Shown here: positions 43,291 through 50,289 of the stretch, piece after piece
Layout of the letters: each line of letters begins with the position of its first letter
How positions within the stretch are numbered: position 1 is the first letter of the stretch
Origin: an uncultured Clostridia bacterium
GTDB lineage: Bacteria; Bacillota; Clostridia; Oscillospirales; Ruminococcaceae
Assembly: GCA_947627875.1 (NCBI GenBank)
Contig: CANQXS010000002.1
Span: 124,001-188,000 of the forward strand
Direction of reading: 5' to 3'
DNA: 64,000 nt
Program-made: the position numbers and the translations under genes
The notes under the pieces: model-generated
Database searches by the model: none
Seen by the model: only the letters and a program-made list of their open reading frames with translations
What the model was told of the DNA's origin: nothing

Positions 43291-44253
43291 ATGATATTCG
43301 GCAAATCCAAAAACGAAATTCTTAAGAGCACCCAGAGCGAGGTGTTCGACATTATGAGGGTCGGCGCAAACATCTCGAGACTGAGAAAAGCCGCGGGAAT
43401 AACCCAGACCGAGCTCGCCGACAGGCTCAACGTAAGCTTTCAGGCGGTATCGAACTGGGAAAGAGGTCAGAGCTGCCCCGACATCGCGAACCTTATGGAG
43501 CTCGCCTCGATATTCGGCGTAAGCGTCGACAGGATACTCGGCAGCGAGCGCGCGGCAAAGCTCGTGACCGAAATAAGCGAGGAAAAGGCTCCGGAAATGT
43601 CGGCGGAGGAGATAAAGGAGATAGCTCCTATTCTCGACGAGGCTCAGGCGGACAGCGTTGTGAGGAAAAACCTTATTGGCGAAGCCGGTACGACCGAGGA
43701 AGAAGCCGCCGACAGCGAAGAATACGAAAGCCTGTGCAGCGTTCCGACGGCGCTTCTGCCGTTTTTGAGCAACGAGCTTATAAGCGAGCTTGCCGTCGAC
43801 GCATTTAAAAAAGACGGCATAGATGCAATTCCGCCGAGCTGGCTGCCGTTTATCGACTATGAAGTTTTAGGGAAAATCGCAAAGGAGATTATGGAAAATG
43901 AAGGCATAAACGCGATACCGAACAGCTGGCTCCCGTTTATCGATGAGGACGTGTTGAGCGATATGGCGGATGATGTCTGCGAGAAAAACGGAATCGGCGC
44001 ACTGCCGCCGAGTTGGCTGCCGTATATCGACGCGGAACGGCTCGGAGCGCAGGCAAAGGCTTTGATCGAAAAGAGCGGAAAGGACGCGCTTCCGCCGAGT
44101 TGGCTGCCGTTCATAGACTATGAGGTTTTAGGCACAATCGCAAGAGAAATTATGGAAAATGAAGGTATAAAAGCGATACCGTCGAGCTGGCTCCCGTTTA
44201 TAGACGATGACGTGCTGAGCGACTATATCAGAAAGCGATTGAAAAAGAAATAA
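43291..44253 (+). CDS. XRE-family HTH protein with C-terminal SWLPFID tandem repeats
   Basis: 320 residues. Residues 24-85 form an XRE/Cro helix-turn-helix (GITQTELADRLNVSFQAVSN, WERGQSCPDIANLMELASIF). A linker follows, with a degenerate repeat-like unit (IAPILDEAQADSVVRKNLIG, 111-130). From residue 147 a 29-residue unit repeats: one diverged copy, then full copies at 177-205, 206-234, 235-263 and 264-292 and a final partial copy at 293-320. The core is PxSWLPFIDxEVL followed by an acidic-basic helix ending ENEG. No known ligand domain is recognised. The ATG at 43291 follows AAAGGG at 8 nt; an ATG at 43258 lacks a ribosome site. Acts presumably as a DNA-binding regulator; what the repeats bind is unknown. 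Confidence 0.85.
   Translation: MIFGKSKNEILKSTQSEVFDIMRVGANISRLRKAAGITQTELADRLNVSFQAVSNWERGQSCPDIANLMELASIFGVSVDRILGSERAAKLVTEISEEKAPEMSAEEIKEIAPILDEAQADSVVRKNLIGEAGTTEEEAADSEEYESLCSVPTALLPFLSNELISELAVDAFKKDGIDAIPPSWLPFIDYEVLGKIAKEIMENEGINAIPNSWLPFIDEDVLSDMADDVCEKNGIGALPPSWLPYIDAERLGAQAKALIEKSGKDALPPSWLPFIDYEVLGTIAREIMENEGIKAIPSSWLPFIDDDVLSDYIRKRLKKK
43819..44250 (+). repeat. Coding tandem repeat, 87-bp unit (29 residues)
   Basis: Units begin at 43819, 43906, 43993, 44080 and 44167. Units 1 and 4 are near identical, as are 2 and 5, so a three-unit (261-bp) block was probably duplicated after the basic array formed. Confidence 0.88.
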
Positions 44254-44267
44254 CAGGCGTTTTTGCA

Positions 44268-44301
44268 TTGCGGGCGGGAAGATTTTTCCCGCCTGCTTTT
44301 T
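44268..44301 (+). terminator. Terminator of the HTH-repeat gene
   Basis: 11-bp stem GCGGGCGGGAA/TTCCCGCCTGC with one mismatch (44270-44280 with 44286-44296), then TTTTT. Confidence 0.88.
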
Positions 44302-44328
44302 GCAATATATAATCCATTATTTTATCTA

Positions 44329-44357
44329 TTGCAAAATCAGTAACAGTCTGCTATAAT
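44329..44357 (+). promoter_or_regulatory. Promoter upstream of lon
   Basis: TTGCAA (44329-44334), 17-bp spacer, TATAAT (44352-44357). It would give a leader of about 170 nt. Confidence 0.75.
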
Positions 44358-44471
44358 AATCGCAAGCGATTATTATATTTTATTTTTAGTCGCCCTTTTG
44401 CTCCCCGACTTCGTCGGGAACCGCAAAAGATGGCTAATTATAGCACAAAGCCTTCGGCTTTATGCTATAAT
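44352..44471 (+). repeat. Array of three hairpin-forming palindromes in the lon leader
   Basis: Hairpin 1: a 12-bp perfect stem TATAATAATCGC/GCGATTATTATA (44352-44377, 2-nt loop), overlapping the -10 box. Hairpin 2: TTTTGC...CCCGAC-TTC-GTCGGG...GCAAAA (44396-44428). Hairpin 3: ATTATAGCA-c-AAAGCC-TTC-GGCTTT-a-TGCTATAAT (44437-44471). The last arm again contains TATAAT. No CIRCE or CtsR-type operator is seen. Confidence 0.7.
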
Positions 44472-44535
44472 AGAGCGCACACACAACAAGCAGACAACGG
44501 GTTTTCCTATTCTGATAAAAAGAGGTAATTGGTTT

Positions 44536-46935
44536 ATGTCCGAAAAATTCACGTTTATTACCCTGCCCTGCATCGCCACGCGCGACGTTATCGTGCAGCC
44601 GGGTATGTCGCTGAGATTCGATATTTCGCGCAAGCGCTCCCTCGAATCCTTGCAGTATGCCCTCGACGGCGACAGGCAGGTATTTCTGACCGCTCAGCGC
44701 GACGTTACCGTCGCCGACCCTTCGCTCGAAGACGTTTACAACATAGGAACGGTATGCGAGGTAAAGCAGATAGTTAAGGGCGCCGACGGGCTCTCAAGGG
44801 TAAGGGTCGAAGGGCTTTACAAGGCGAGGATAATCGACTTCAACAAGGACGCCGCGGGTATACTCACGATAGTGCGCCCGCTCAGGACCTTCTCGCGCGA
44901 GCACGCAAGCGAGGAGGAGATCTCGGCGCTGATGAGAGTTCTCAAATCCGCGTTCGGGGCGTATATGCAGGTCGTACCGAGAATGCCCGACGAGCTCAGA
45001 AGCGCAGTCGAAAACGCCAAGACCGCAGAAGCGCTCTATGAAACGCTCGCTTTTAATCTGAGCATTCCCGCAGAAGACAGGCAGCAGATATTGGAAGCTC
45101 CCTCGCTCAGCGACAAGCTCTCGGTTTTGCTCGCCGTTCTCACAAAGGAAACGCAGATACTCTCTATCGAAAAAGATATACATATGAAGGTCGGCGAGGC
45201 TATAGACCGCGGTCAGCGGGAATATTACCTTCGTGAGGAGATGAGAGTTATACGCGAAGAGCTCGGCGAGGAGGAAGACCCCGCCGACGAGAGCTATCAG
45301 TATCTCGAAAAAATAGCGAAGCTCGGGCTTTCGGAGGAAAGCGTCGAAAAGCTTGTCGGCGAGGCAAAGCGGCTCGAAAAAATGCCCTACGGCTCGCAGG
45401 AGGCGGCGGTCATTCGCAGCTATCTCGATACCGTTTTGGAGCTCCCCTGGAACGTAAAAACCGAGGATAAGACCGACATCGAGCGGGTCCGCGCGCAGCT
45501 CGACAAGGACCACTACGGAATGAAGAAGGTAAAGGAGCGCATACTCGAGCTTATAGCCGTGAGAAGCCTCGTTCCCGACGTTAAGGGGCAGATAATCTGC
45601 CTTGTCGGACCTCCGGGCGTCGGCAAGACCTCTATCGGCAGGTCGATTGCAAAGGCTCTCGGCAGAAAATACGCGAGGGTATCTCTCGGCGGAGTGAGGG
45701 ACGAATCCGATATAAGGGGTCACAGAAAGACCTACATAGGCTCTATGCCGGGGCGCATAATCGCTGCGATAAAGCAGGCCGGAACCTCTAACCCGCTGAT
45801 ACTCCTCGACGAGATAGACAAGATGTCGAACGACTTCCGCGGCGACCCTTCGAGCGCGATGCTCGAAGTCCTCGACAGCGAGCAGAATAAAGAGTTCAGG
45901 GACCACTACATCGAAGTCCCGTTCGACCTCTCGGACGTTCTCTTTGTAACGACCGCAAACAACCTCGATACCGTAGCTCCCCCGCTGCTCGACAGAATGG
46001 ATATAATCGAGCTGCCGAGCTATACCCGCGAGGAAAAATTCGAGATAGCAAAGCGCCACCTCGTCCCGAAGCAGCTCAAGGCAAACGGCTTGAACGGGAA
46101 TATGCTCCGCTTCCCCGACGCGGGGCTCTACGAGATAATAGACTTCTATACCCGCGAGGCGGGCGTGAGAACGCTTGAGCGCACTATCGCCTCGATTTGC
46201 AGAAAAGCCGCAAAGGACATCGTCTCGCACGAAGCCCAGAGGATAACCGTTACCCCCGAGGTCGCGGAAAAATACCTCGGCGTAAGAAAGTTTACCGACG
46301 ACCTAAAATCCGATAAGCCGCAAGTCGGCGAGGTGAACGGCCTTGCGTGGACCTCGGTAGGCGGAACGCTTATGCCGCTCGAAGTCCTGAGCATCGACGG
46401 CAAGGGCGCAATAGAGCTCACCGGCTCGCTGGGCGACGTTATGAAGGAAAGCGCAAAAATTGCGGTAAGCTACGCAAGAAGCGTCGCGGAAAAATACGGG
46501 ATCGAAAAGGACTTCTACACCAAGAAGGACATACATATCCACGCGCCGGAGGGAGCTGTCCCGAAGGACGGACCTTCGGCGGGCGTTACCCTTGCGACGG
46601 CGATAATCTCGGAGCTTTCGGGGCTCCCAGTCCGCTCAGACGTTGCGATGACCGGCGAAATAACCCTTCGCGGAAAGGTCCTCGCGATAGGCGGTCTGAG
46701 AGAAAAGACGATGGCTGCCTATAAAGCCGGAATCAAGACGGTTATAATCCCGAAGGCAAACAAGCCCGACCTCGAGGAGGTAGACGAAAAGGTCCGCGAC
46801 GGGCTGGAGTTCGTTTACGCCGACACGGTCGAGGACGTCCTCGGAACTGCGCTGATAATGCCGGAATCGGAGCGCAAGATCATTCCTCCGCCGCAGTATA
46901 AGAAGGCGCCGACGGGAATAGGAGCGAGAAGCTGA
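44536..46935 (+). CDS. lon: ATP-dependent protease Lon
   Basis: 799 residues; a hexameric AAA+ serine protease for damaged and regulatory proteins. N-terminal LON substrate domain (1-200), coiled linker, Walker A GPPGVGKT (358-365), Walker B LILLDEIDKM, and a C-terminal protease with the Ser-Lys dyad S681 (PKDGPSAG) and K724 (GGLREKTMAA). GAGGT lies 9 nt before the ATG at 44536; an open extension upstream runs through the hairpin leader and is not coding. It overlaps engB by 1 bp. Confidence 0.97.
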   Translation: MSEKFTFITLPCIATRDVIVQPGMSLRFDISRKRSLESLQYALDGDRQVFLTAQRDVTVADPSLEDVYNIGTVCEVKQIVKGADGLSRVRVEGLYKARIIDFNKDAAGILTIVRPLRTFSREHASEEEISALMRVLKSAFGAYMQVVPRMPDELRSAVENAKTAEALYETLAFNLSIPAEDRQQILEAPSLSDKLSVLLAVLTKETQILSIEKDIHMKVGEAIDRGQREYYLREEMRVIREELGEEEDPADESYQYLEKIAKLGLSEESVEKLVGEAKRLEKMPYGSQEAAVIRSYLDTVLELPWNVKTEDKTDIERVRAQLDKDHYGMKKVKERILELIAVRSLVPDVKGQIICLVGPPGVGKTSIGRSIAKALGRKYARVSLGGVRDESDIRGHRKTYIGSMPGRIIAAIKQAGTSNPLILLDEIDKMSNDFRGDPSSAMLEVLDSEQNKEFRDHYIEVPFDLSDVLFVTTANNLDTVAPPLLDRMDIIELPSYTREEKFEIAKRHLVPKQLKANGLNGNMLRFPDAGLYEIIDFYTREAGVRTLERTIASICRKAAKDIVSHEAQRITVTPEVAEKYLGVRKFTDDLKSDKPQVGEVNGLAWTSVGGTLMPLEVLSIDGKGAIELTGSLGDVMKESAKIAVSYARSVAEKYGIEKDFYTKKDIHIHAPEGAVPKDGPSAGVTLATAIISELSGLPVRSDVAMTGEITLRGKVLAIGGLREKTMAAYKAGIKTVIIPKANKPDLEEVDEKVRDGLEFVYADTVEDVLGTALIMPESERKIIPPPQYKKAPTGIGARS

Positions 46936-47519
46936 TGAACTTTGCCGCAGCCGAATTCAAGGCGTCATATGGGGTGTTTGAGCAGCTCCCGCCGCCCGAA
47001 AAAAGCGAGATTGCCTTTTCGGGGCGCTCAAACGTAGGGAAATCCTCGCTGATAAACCGCCTCTTCGGGAGGAAAAACCTCGCGAGGGTGAGCTCGCAGC
47101 CCGGCAAGACCGCGACGATAAACTTCTATTCGCTCGAAAATCTCTATTTTGCCGACCTCCCCGGCTACGGCTACGCAAAGGTCTCGAAAGCCGAAAAGGA
47201 GCGCTGGAATAAGCTCATCGGCGGATATTTATCTGACCCCGACAGGGATATTGCGCTCGTTTTTCAGCTCGTGGATATGCGCCACAGCCCGACAAAGGAC
47301 GACCTTTCGATGATAGAATATCTCGTCGAGACCGAGCTGCCGTTCGTGGTCGTTCTGACAAAGGCGGATAAGCTCAACAAGTCCGAGCGGGAGCGCCGCC
47401 TGGAGGCTCTTAAAACCGAGCTCCCCTATTACGATCAGCTCACCGTTGTGCCGTTCTCAGCGGTCACAGATGAAGGAGTTGAACGATTAAGAGAAATTAT
47501 TGACGAAATATCGGAATGA
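46935..47519 (+). CDS. engB: Ribosome-assembly GTPase EngB/YsxC
   Basis: 194 residues. An essential GTPase in late 50S assembly. G1 GRSNVGKSS (30-38), T(A/T)TINFY switch, G3 DLPGYGYA, G4 TKADK. Start overlaps the lon stop (TGATG). lon-engB is the usual Firmicutes order. Confidence 0.96.
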   Translation: MNFAAAEFKASYGVFEQLPPPEKSEIAFSGRSNVGKSSLINRLFGRKNLARVSSQPGKTATINFYSLENLYFADLPGYGYAKVSKAEKERWNKLIGGYLSDPDRDIALVFQLVDMRHSPTKDDLSMIEYLVETELPFVVVLTKADKLNKSERERRLEALKTELPYYDQLTVVPFSAVTDEGVERLREIIDEISE

Positions 47520-47548
47520 TTTTTGATTTCTTTTGAAAAATTTTGAAA

Positions 47549-47588
47549 AAAAGTGGCATTTCTTTGATTTGCCACTTTACTTTTTTGA
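47549..47588 (+). terminator. Terminator of lon-engB
   Basis: 8-bp stem AAGTGGCA/TGCCACTT (47551-47558 with 47570-47577), then TACTTTTTT. Confidence 0.78.
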
Positions 47589-47604
47589 AATAATGTGATA
47601 ATAT
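47576..47604 (+). promoter_or_regulatory. Probable promoter of yerC
   Basis: TTTACT (47576-47581), 17-bp spacer, TAATAT (47599-47604); the -35 overlaps the preceding terminator. Other TA-rich hexamers nearby make the exact -10 uncertain. Confidence 0.55.
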
Positions 47605-47648
47605 ATATTATATAGGTAAACCGGACGTTTAAGAAAGGAGAATATATT

Positions 47649-47957
47649 ATGAAATCAGGATCCACAGGATTGAAAGACCGCCAGCTTGACGATTTATTCG
47701 AGGCCATTCTCAGCCTTAAAACGAAGGAAGAATGCTACAGCTTCTTTGAGGACATCTGCACCGTTCTCGAGCTCAAGAGCATCTCCCAGCGCTATGAGGT
47801 CGCAAGAATGCTCACCAACCACTATGTTTACAGCGATATCGTCGCGGAGACAGGCGCCTCCACGGCTACTATAAGCAGAGTCAACCGCTCCATCAACTAC
47901 GGAAACGGCGGCTATGCTATGGTCTTCAAGCGCCTCGAAGAAAACAAGGGTAAATGA
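47649..47957 (+). CDS. yerC: YerC/YecD, TrpR-like DNA-binding protein
   Basis: 102 residues of the TrpR-superfamily YerC group. LKDRQLDDLFEAILSLKTKE opens the protein, and the helix-turn-helix is YSDIVAETGASTATISRVNR. The regulated genes are unknown in general. AAGGAG lies 8 nt before the ATG; the stop overlaps the methyltransferase start (ATGA). Confidence 0.92.
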   Translation: MKSGSTGLKDRQLDDLFEAILSLKTKEECYSFFEDICTVLELKSISQRYEVARMLTNHYVYSDIVAETGASTATISRVNRSINYGNGGYAMVFKRLEENKGK

Positions 47958-48703
47958 GCTACTCGGCTTTCGCGGCTTATTACGACATTCTGACAGCAAA
48001 TGTAAACTACGCGGGATATGCACGCAGGGTGGATCATTTGCTGTCGGGCTTCGGGCTGCAGGGCTGCACCGTTCTTGACGCCGCCTGCGGGACCGCGAGC
48101 CTTTCCGCAAAGCTGTCGGAACTCGGCTACGGTATCATCGGCGCGGATATAAGCCGCGAGATGATTTCGGCTGCCTGTGATAAGCTCGGTTCAGAGCGTC
48201 CGAAAGGGCGCTTTAAACTTTCCGTCGGGGATATACGCAGGCTTTCGCCCTCGGAATTTTCGGCGGACGCTGCCGTTTGCTCGCTCGACGCTCTTAATCA
48301 CCTCGGCGGGATTCGCGAGGTAGAAGCGGCTTTTCGCAGCATAGCCGGCTGCCTCGGCAGGGGCGGCGTTTTTATCTTCGATATGAACACCCCCTATAAG
48401 CACCGCGCGGTCCTCGGAGACAATACTTTTGTCTACGACCTCCCGGATGTCTACGCCGTATGGCAGAACAGCTTCCGCGAGAGCGACTGCTCGGTCGGCA
48501 TAACCCTCGACCTTTTCGGGAAAACCGAGAGCGGATATCAGCGCCATACCGAGCGTTTCCGCGAAAAGGCATACCCGAAAAGCGCTGTTTTGGGCGCTCT
48601 GCGCCGAGCGGGGTTCAGGTCGGAGGCTGTTTTTGACGAGCTCAAAAGCTGCGCGCCCGGTCCGCGCACCGAACGGATACTTTATGTCGCAAGGAGAATA
48701 TGA
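47954..48703 (+). CDS. Class I SAM-dependent methyltransferase
   Basis: 249 residues. Motif I LDAACGTASLSAKLSELGY binds SAM; GADISREMI and VCSLDALNHLGG follow the Rossmann order. Similar to the small YqeM-like Firmicutes methyltransferases; substrate unknown. Start overlaps the yerC stop by 4 bp and hslO follows after 1 bp, so the three are co-translated. Confidence 0.9.
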   Translation: MSYSAFAAYYDILTANVNYAGYARRVDHLLSGFGLQGCTVLDAACGTASLSAKLSELGYGIIGADISREMISAACDKLGSERPKGRFKLSVGDIRRLSPSEFSADAAVCSLDALNHLGGIREVEAAFRSIAGCLGRGGVFIFDMNTPYKHRAVLGDNTFVYDLPDVYAVWQNSFRESDCSVGITLDLFGKTESGYQRHTERFREKAYPKSAVLGALRRAGFRSEAVFDELKSCAPGPRTERILYVARRI

Positions 48704-48704
48704 T

Positions 48705-49613
48705 ATGGGCAGAATCGTGAGAACGATAAGCGCCGACGCCTCTGCGGTGTGCAGCGCCATAGACGGGACGGATATAGTAGCCGAAATCGAGAGGATCCAC
48801 AAGACGAGCGCGGTAGTTACCGCGGCTCTCGGCAGGCTCGCCCTCGGAACGTCGCTAATAGGCTTCGGTCTCAAGGACAAGGACGACTCGGTTACCGTAA
48901 AGGTCAGCGGCGGCGGTCCTATCGGCGGAATGACTGCGGTTTCGGACAGCTTCGGGAACGTAAAGGCATATTGCGACGAAAATATAGTTGAGCTCCCCCT
49001 TAAGCCGAACGGCAAGTTAGACGTCGGCGCAGCCGTAGGCAGCAGCGGAAGCATCACCGTGATAAAGGACCTCGGTCTGAAGGAGCCGTATATCGGTCAG
49101 ACCGAGCTTGTGAGCGGAGAAATCGCGGAGGACATCACCAACTACTTCGCGGTGAGCGAGCAGGTCCCGACGGTATGCGCACTCGGGGTATTGGTAAATC
49201 CCGACCTGACCGTCAAAAAAGCTGGCGGATTTATTTTGCAGCTCCTCCCCTTCGCGCCCGAAGATTGCATCGACACTATCGAAAAGAATATCTCATCGAT
49301 GCCGAGCGTTACGACTATGCTCGAACTCGGGCTTACTGCCGAGGAGATAGCGATGAACGCGCTGAATGGGTTGGAGCCGAATGTTCTCGACGACTTCGAG
49401 GTGGCGTATAAATGCGATTGCAGCCGCGAGCGAACCGAAAGGATACTTTTCAGCCTCTCGAAGAAAGACATCGAGAGCCTCGCCGAGGACGAAATTACAG
49501 AGGTGAAGTGCCATTTCTGCGACAAGGTTTATCGCTTTACACGCGATGAGATACTCGCGCTGGTAACGCGGAAACAGGCGGTTTCGGAGAGCGGCGGAGA
49601 GCAAGAACAGTGA
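48705..49613 (+). CDS. hslO: Redox-regulated chaperone Hsp33
   Basis: 302 residues. Hsp33 becomes a holdase when its zinc-binding cysteines are oxidised. The C-terminal switch is C237-x-C239 and C269-x2-C272 (CDC...CHFC); the N-domain shows SGGGPIGGM and GKLDVGAAVG. The ATG at 48705 has AAGGAG 8 nt upstream; it follows the methyltransferase stop by 1 bp. Confidence 0.97.
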   Translation: MGRIVRTISADASAVCSAIDGTDIVAEIERIHKTSAVVTAALGRLALGTSLIGFGLKDKDDSVTVKVSGGGPIGGMTAVSDSFGNVKAYCDENIVELPLKPNGKLDVGAAVGSSGSITVIKDLGLKEPYIGQTELVSGEIAEDITNYFAVSEQVPTVCALGVLVNPDLTVKKAGGFILQLLPFAPEDCIDTIEKNISSMPSVTTMLELGLTAEEIAMNALNGLEPNVLDDFEVAYKCDCSRERTERILFSLSKKDIESLAEDEITEVKCHFCDKVYRFTRDEILALVTRKQAVSESGGEQEQ

Positions 49614-49673
49614 TAATATTTGTAAAGTGATTTGGATTTACAAGAAATTTTTCAAGTTTTTTCGATTTAGGTA

Positions 49674-49702
49674 TTGACATTTAGGCTCTGATTCTGTATA
49701 AT
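49674..49702 (+). promoter_or_regulatory. Sigma-A promoter of the tRNA cluster
   Basis: TTGACA (49674-49679), 17-bp spacer, TATAAT (49697-49702). Confidence 0.92.
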
Positions 49703-49729
49703 TGTACAGGTCGGCACGAGATGCCGAAT

Positions 49730-49806
49730 GGCCCGGTAGTTCAGTTGGTTAGAACGCTAGCCTGTCACGCTAGAGGTCGTCGGTTCGAGCCCGATCCGGG
49801 TCGCCA
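49730..49806 (+). tRNA. tRNA-Asp (anticodon GUC)
   Basis: 77 nt with encoded CCA; acceptor GGCCCGG/CCGGGTC with one G-U pair; anticodon GTC at 49764-49766. Confidence 0.97.
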
Positions 49807-49818
49807 ACTTTTAAATAT

Positions 49819-49894
49819 GCGGATTTAGCTCATCCGGTAGAGCGCCACCTTGCCAAGGTGGAGGTAGCGAGTTCGAGCCTCGTAATCCGCTCCA
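49819..49894 (+). tRNA. tRNA-Gly (anticodon GCC)
   Basis: 76 nt with encoded CCA; acceptor GCGGATT/AATCCGC; anticodon GCC at 49852-49854. Confidence 0.97.
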
Positions 49895-49897
49895 TAG

Positions 49898-49971
49898 GGT
49901 GCCATAGCCAAGTGGTAAGGCGTAGGACTGCAACTCCTTGACCCCCAGTTCAAATCTGGGTGGCACCTCCA
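49898..49971 (+). tRNA. tRNA-Cys (anticodon GCA)
   Basis: 74 nt with encoded CCA; acceptor GGTGCCA/TGGCACC; anticodon GCA at 49930-49932. Confidence 0.97.
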
Positions 49972-49978
49972 CGCCGTC

Positions 49979-50024
49979 GCGGACTTCGTATCGTTCGCGG
50001 CGGCATTTTTATGCCGCCGCTCAT
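49979..50024 (+). repeat. Dispersed hairpin repeat, copy B
   Basis: Starts 8 bp after tRNA-Cys. It contains the perfect 10-bp stem GCGGCGGCAT-TTTT-ATGCCGCCGC. It matches copy A at 30671-30716 in the same orientation. The hairpin may end the tRNA transcript, although the T run is missing. The gene-free interval 49972-50289 otherwise holds two further hairpins (listed separately) and no coding signal that I can support. Confidence 0.75.
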
Positions 50025-50123
50025 TCACTCCGTGCGCATACGCGTAAAAACTCTTTGAGGGCGAGCAATCAATCCGAAACGATTGCGAAGCCCGAAAAGA
50101 TAGCTTTTTACGCTTATGCTGCC

Positions 50124-50169
50124 GGCTTTTTCCCCACAAAGTCTTATGACTTTGCGGGGAGCCCTTTTT
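50124..50169 (+). terminator. Long hairpin with T run, downstream of the tRNA cluster
   Basis: CCCCACAAAGTC (50132-50143) pairs with GACTTTGCGGGG (50148-50159) with one mismatch; outer GGCT/AGCC can extend it; CTTTTT follows. Confidence 0.75.
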
Positions 50170-50233
50170 CAAGCGATATGAAGCTTGCGGCGCCTTTTAT
50201 ATGTATAATTAGACGCCATCAATATCAATATAT

Positions 50234-50264
50234 AACGCTCCCCGCTTCGACTGCGAGGAGCGTT
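50234..50264. terminator. Hairpin ending the ABC-exporter transcript
   Basis: 8-bp stem AACGCTCC/GGAGCGTT (50234-50241 with 50257-50264) between the tRNA cluster and the minus-strand ABC permease stop; usable on both strands, weak T runs. Confidence 0.6.
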
Positions 50265-50289
50265 TGTTATATATGTTTTTGCAACGTTG

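Noticed and set aside
43819-44250. CRISPR-like array
   Set aside because: The 87-bp units have no spacers and are coding throughout in one frame with residue-level conservation.
44437-44471. CIRCE or CtsR operator for lon
   Set aside because: Sequence does not match TTAGCACTC-N9-GAGTGCTAA or the CtsR heptad repeat.
44794-46230. Open frame of 478 codons on the minus strand inside lon
   Set aside because: It is the antisense shadow of lon; no ribosome site or family similarity, and lon is fully supported.
49825-50172. Minus-strand frame across tRNA-Gly and tRNA-Cys
   Set aside because: It reads antisense tRNA and the hairpin repeat. The HKNAAANDT peptide it shares with the frame at 30616-30828 comes from the DNA repeat, not from a protein family.
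49979-50289. Integrative element behind the tRNA cluster
   Set aside because: No integrase, no repeat of a tRNA 3' end and no foreign genes before the ABC exporter.
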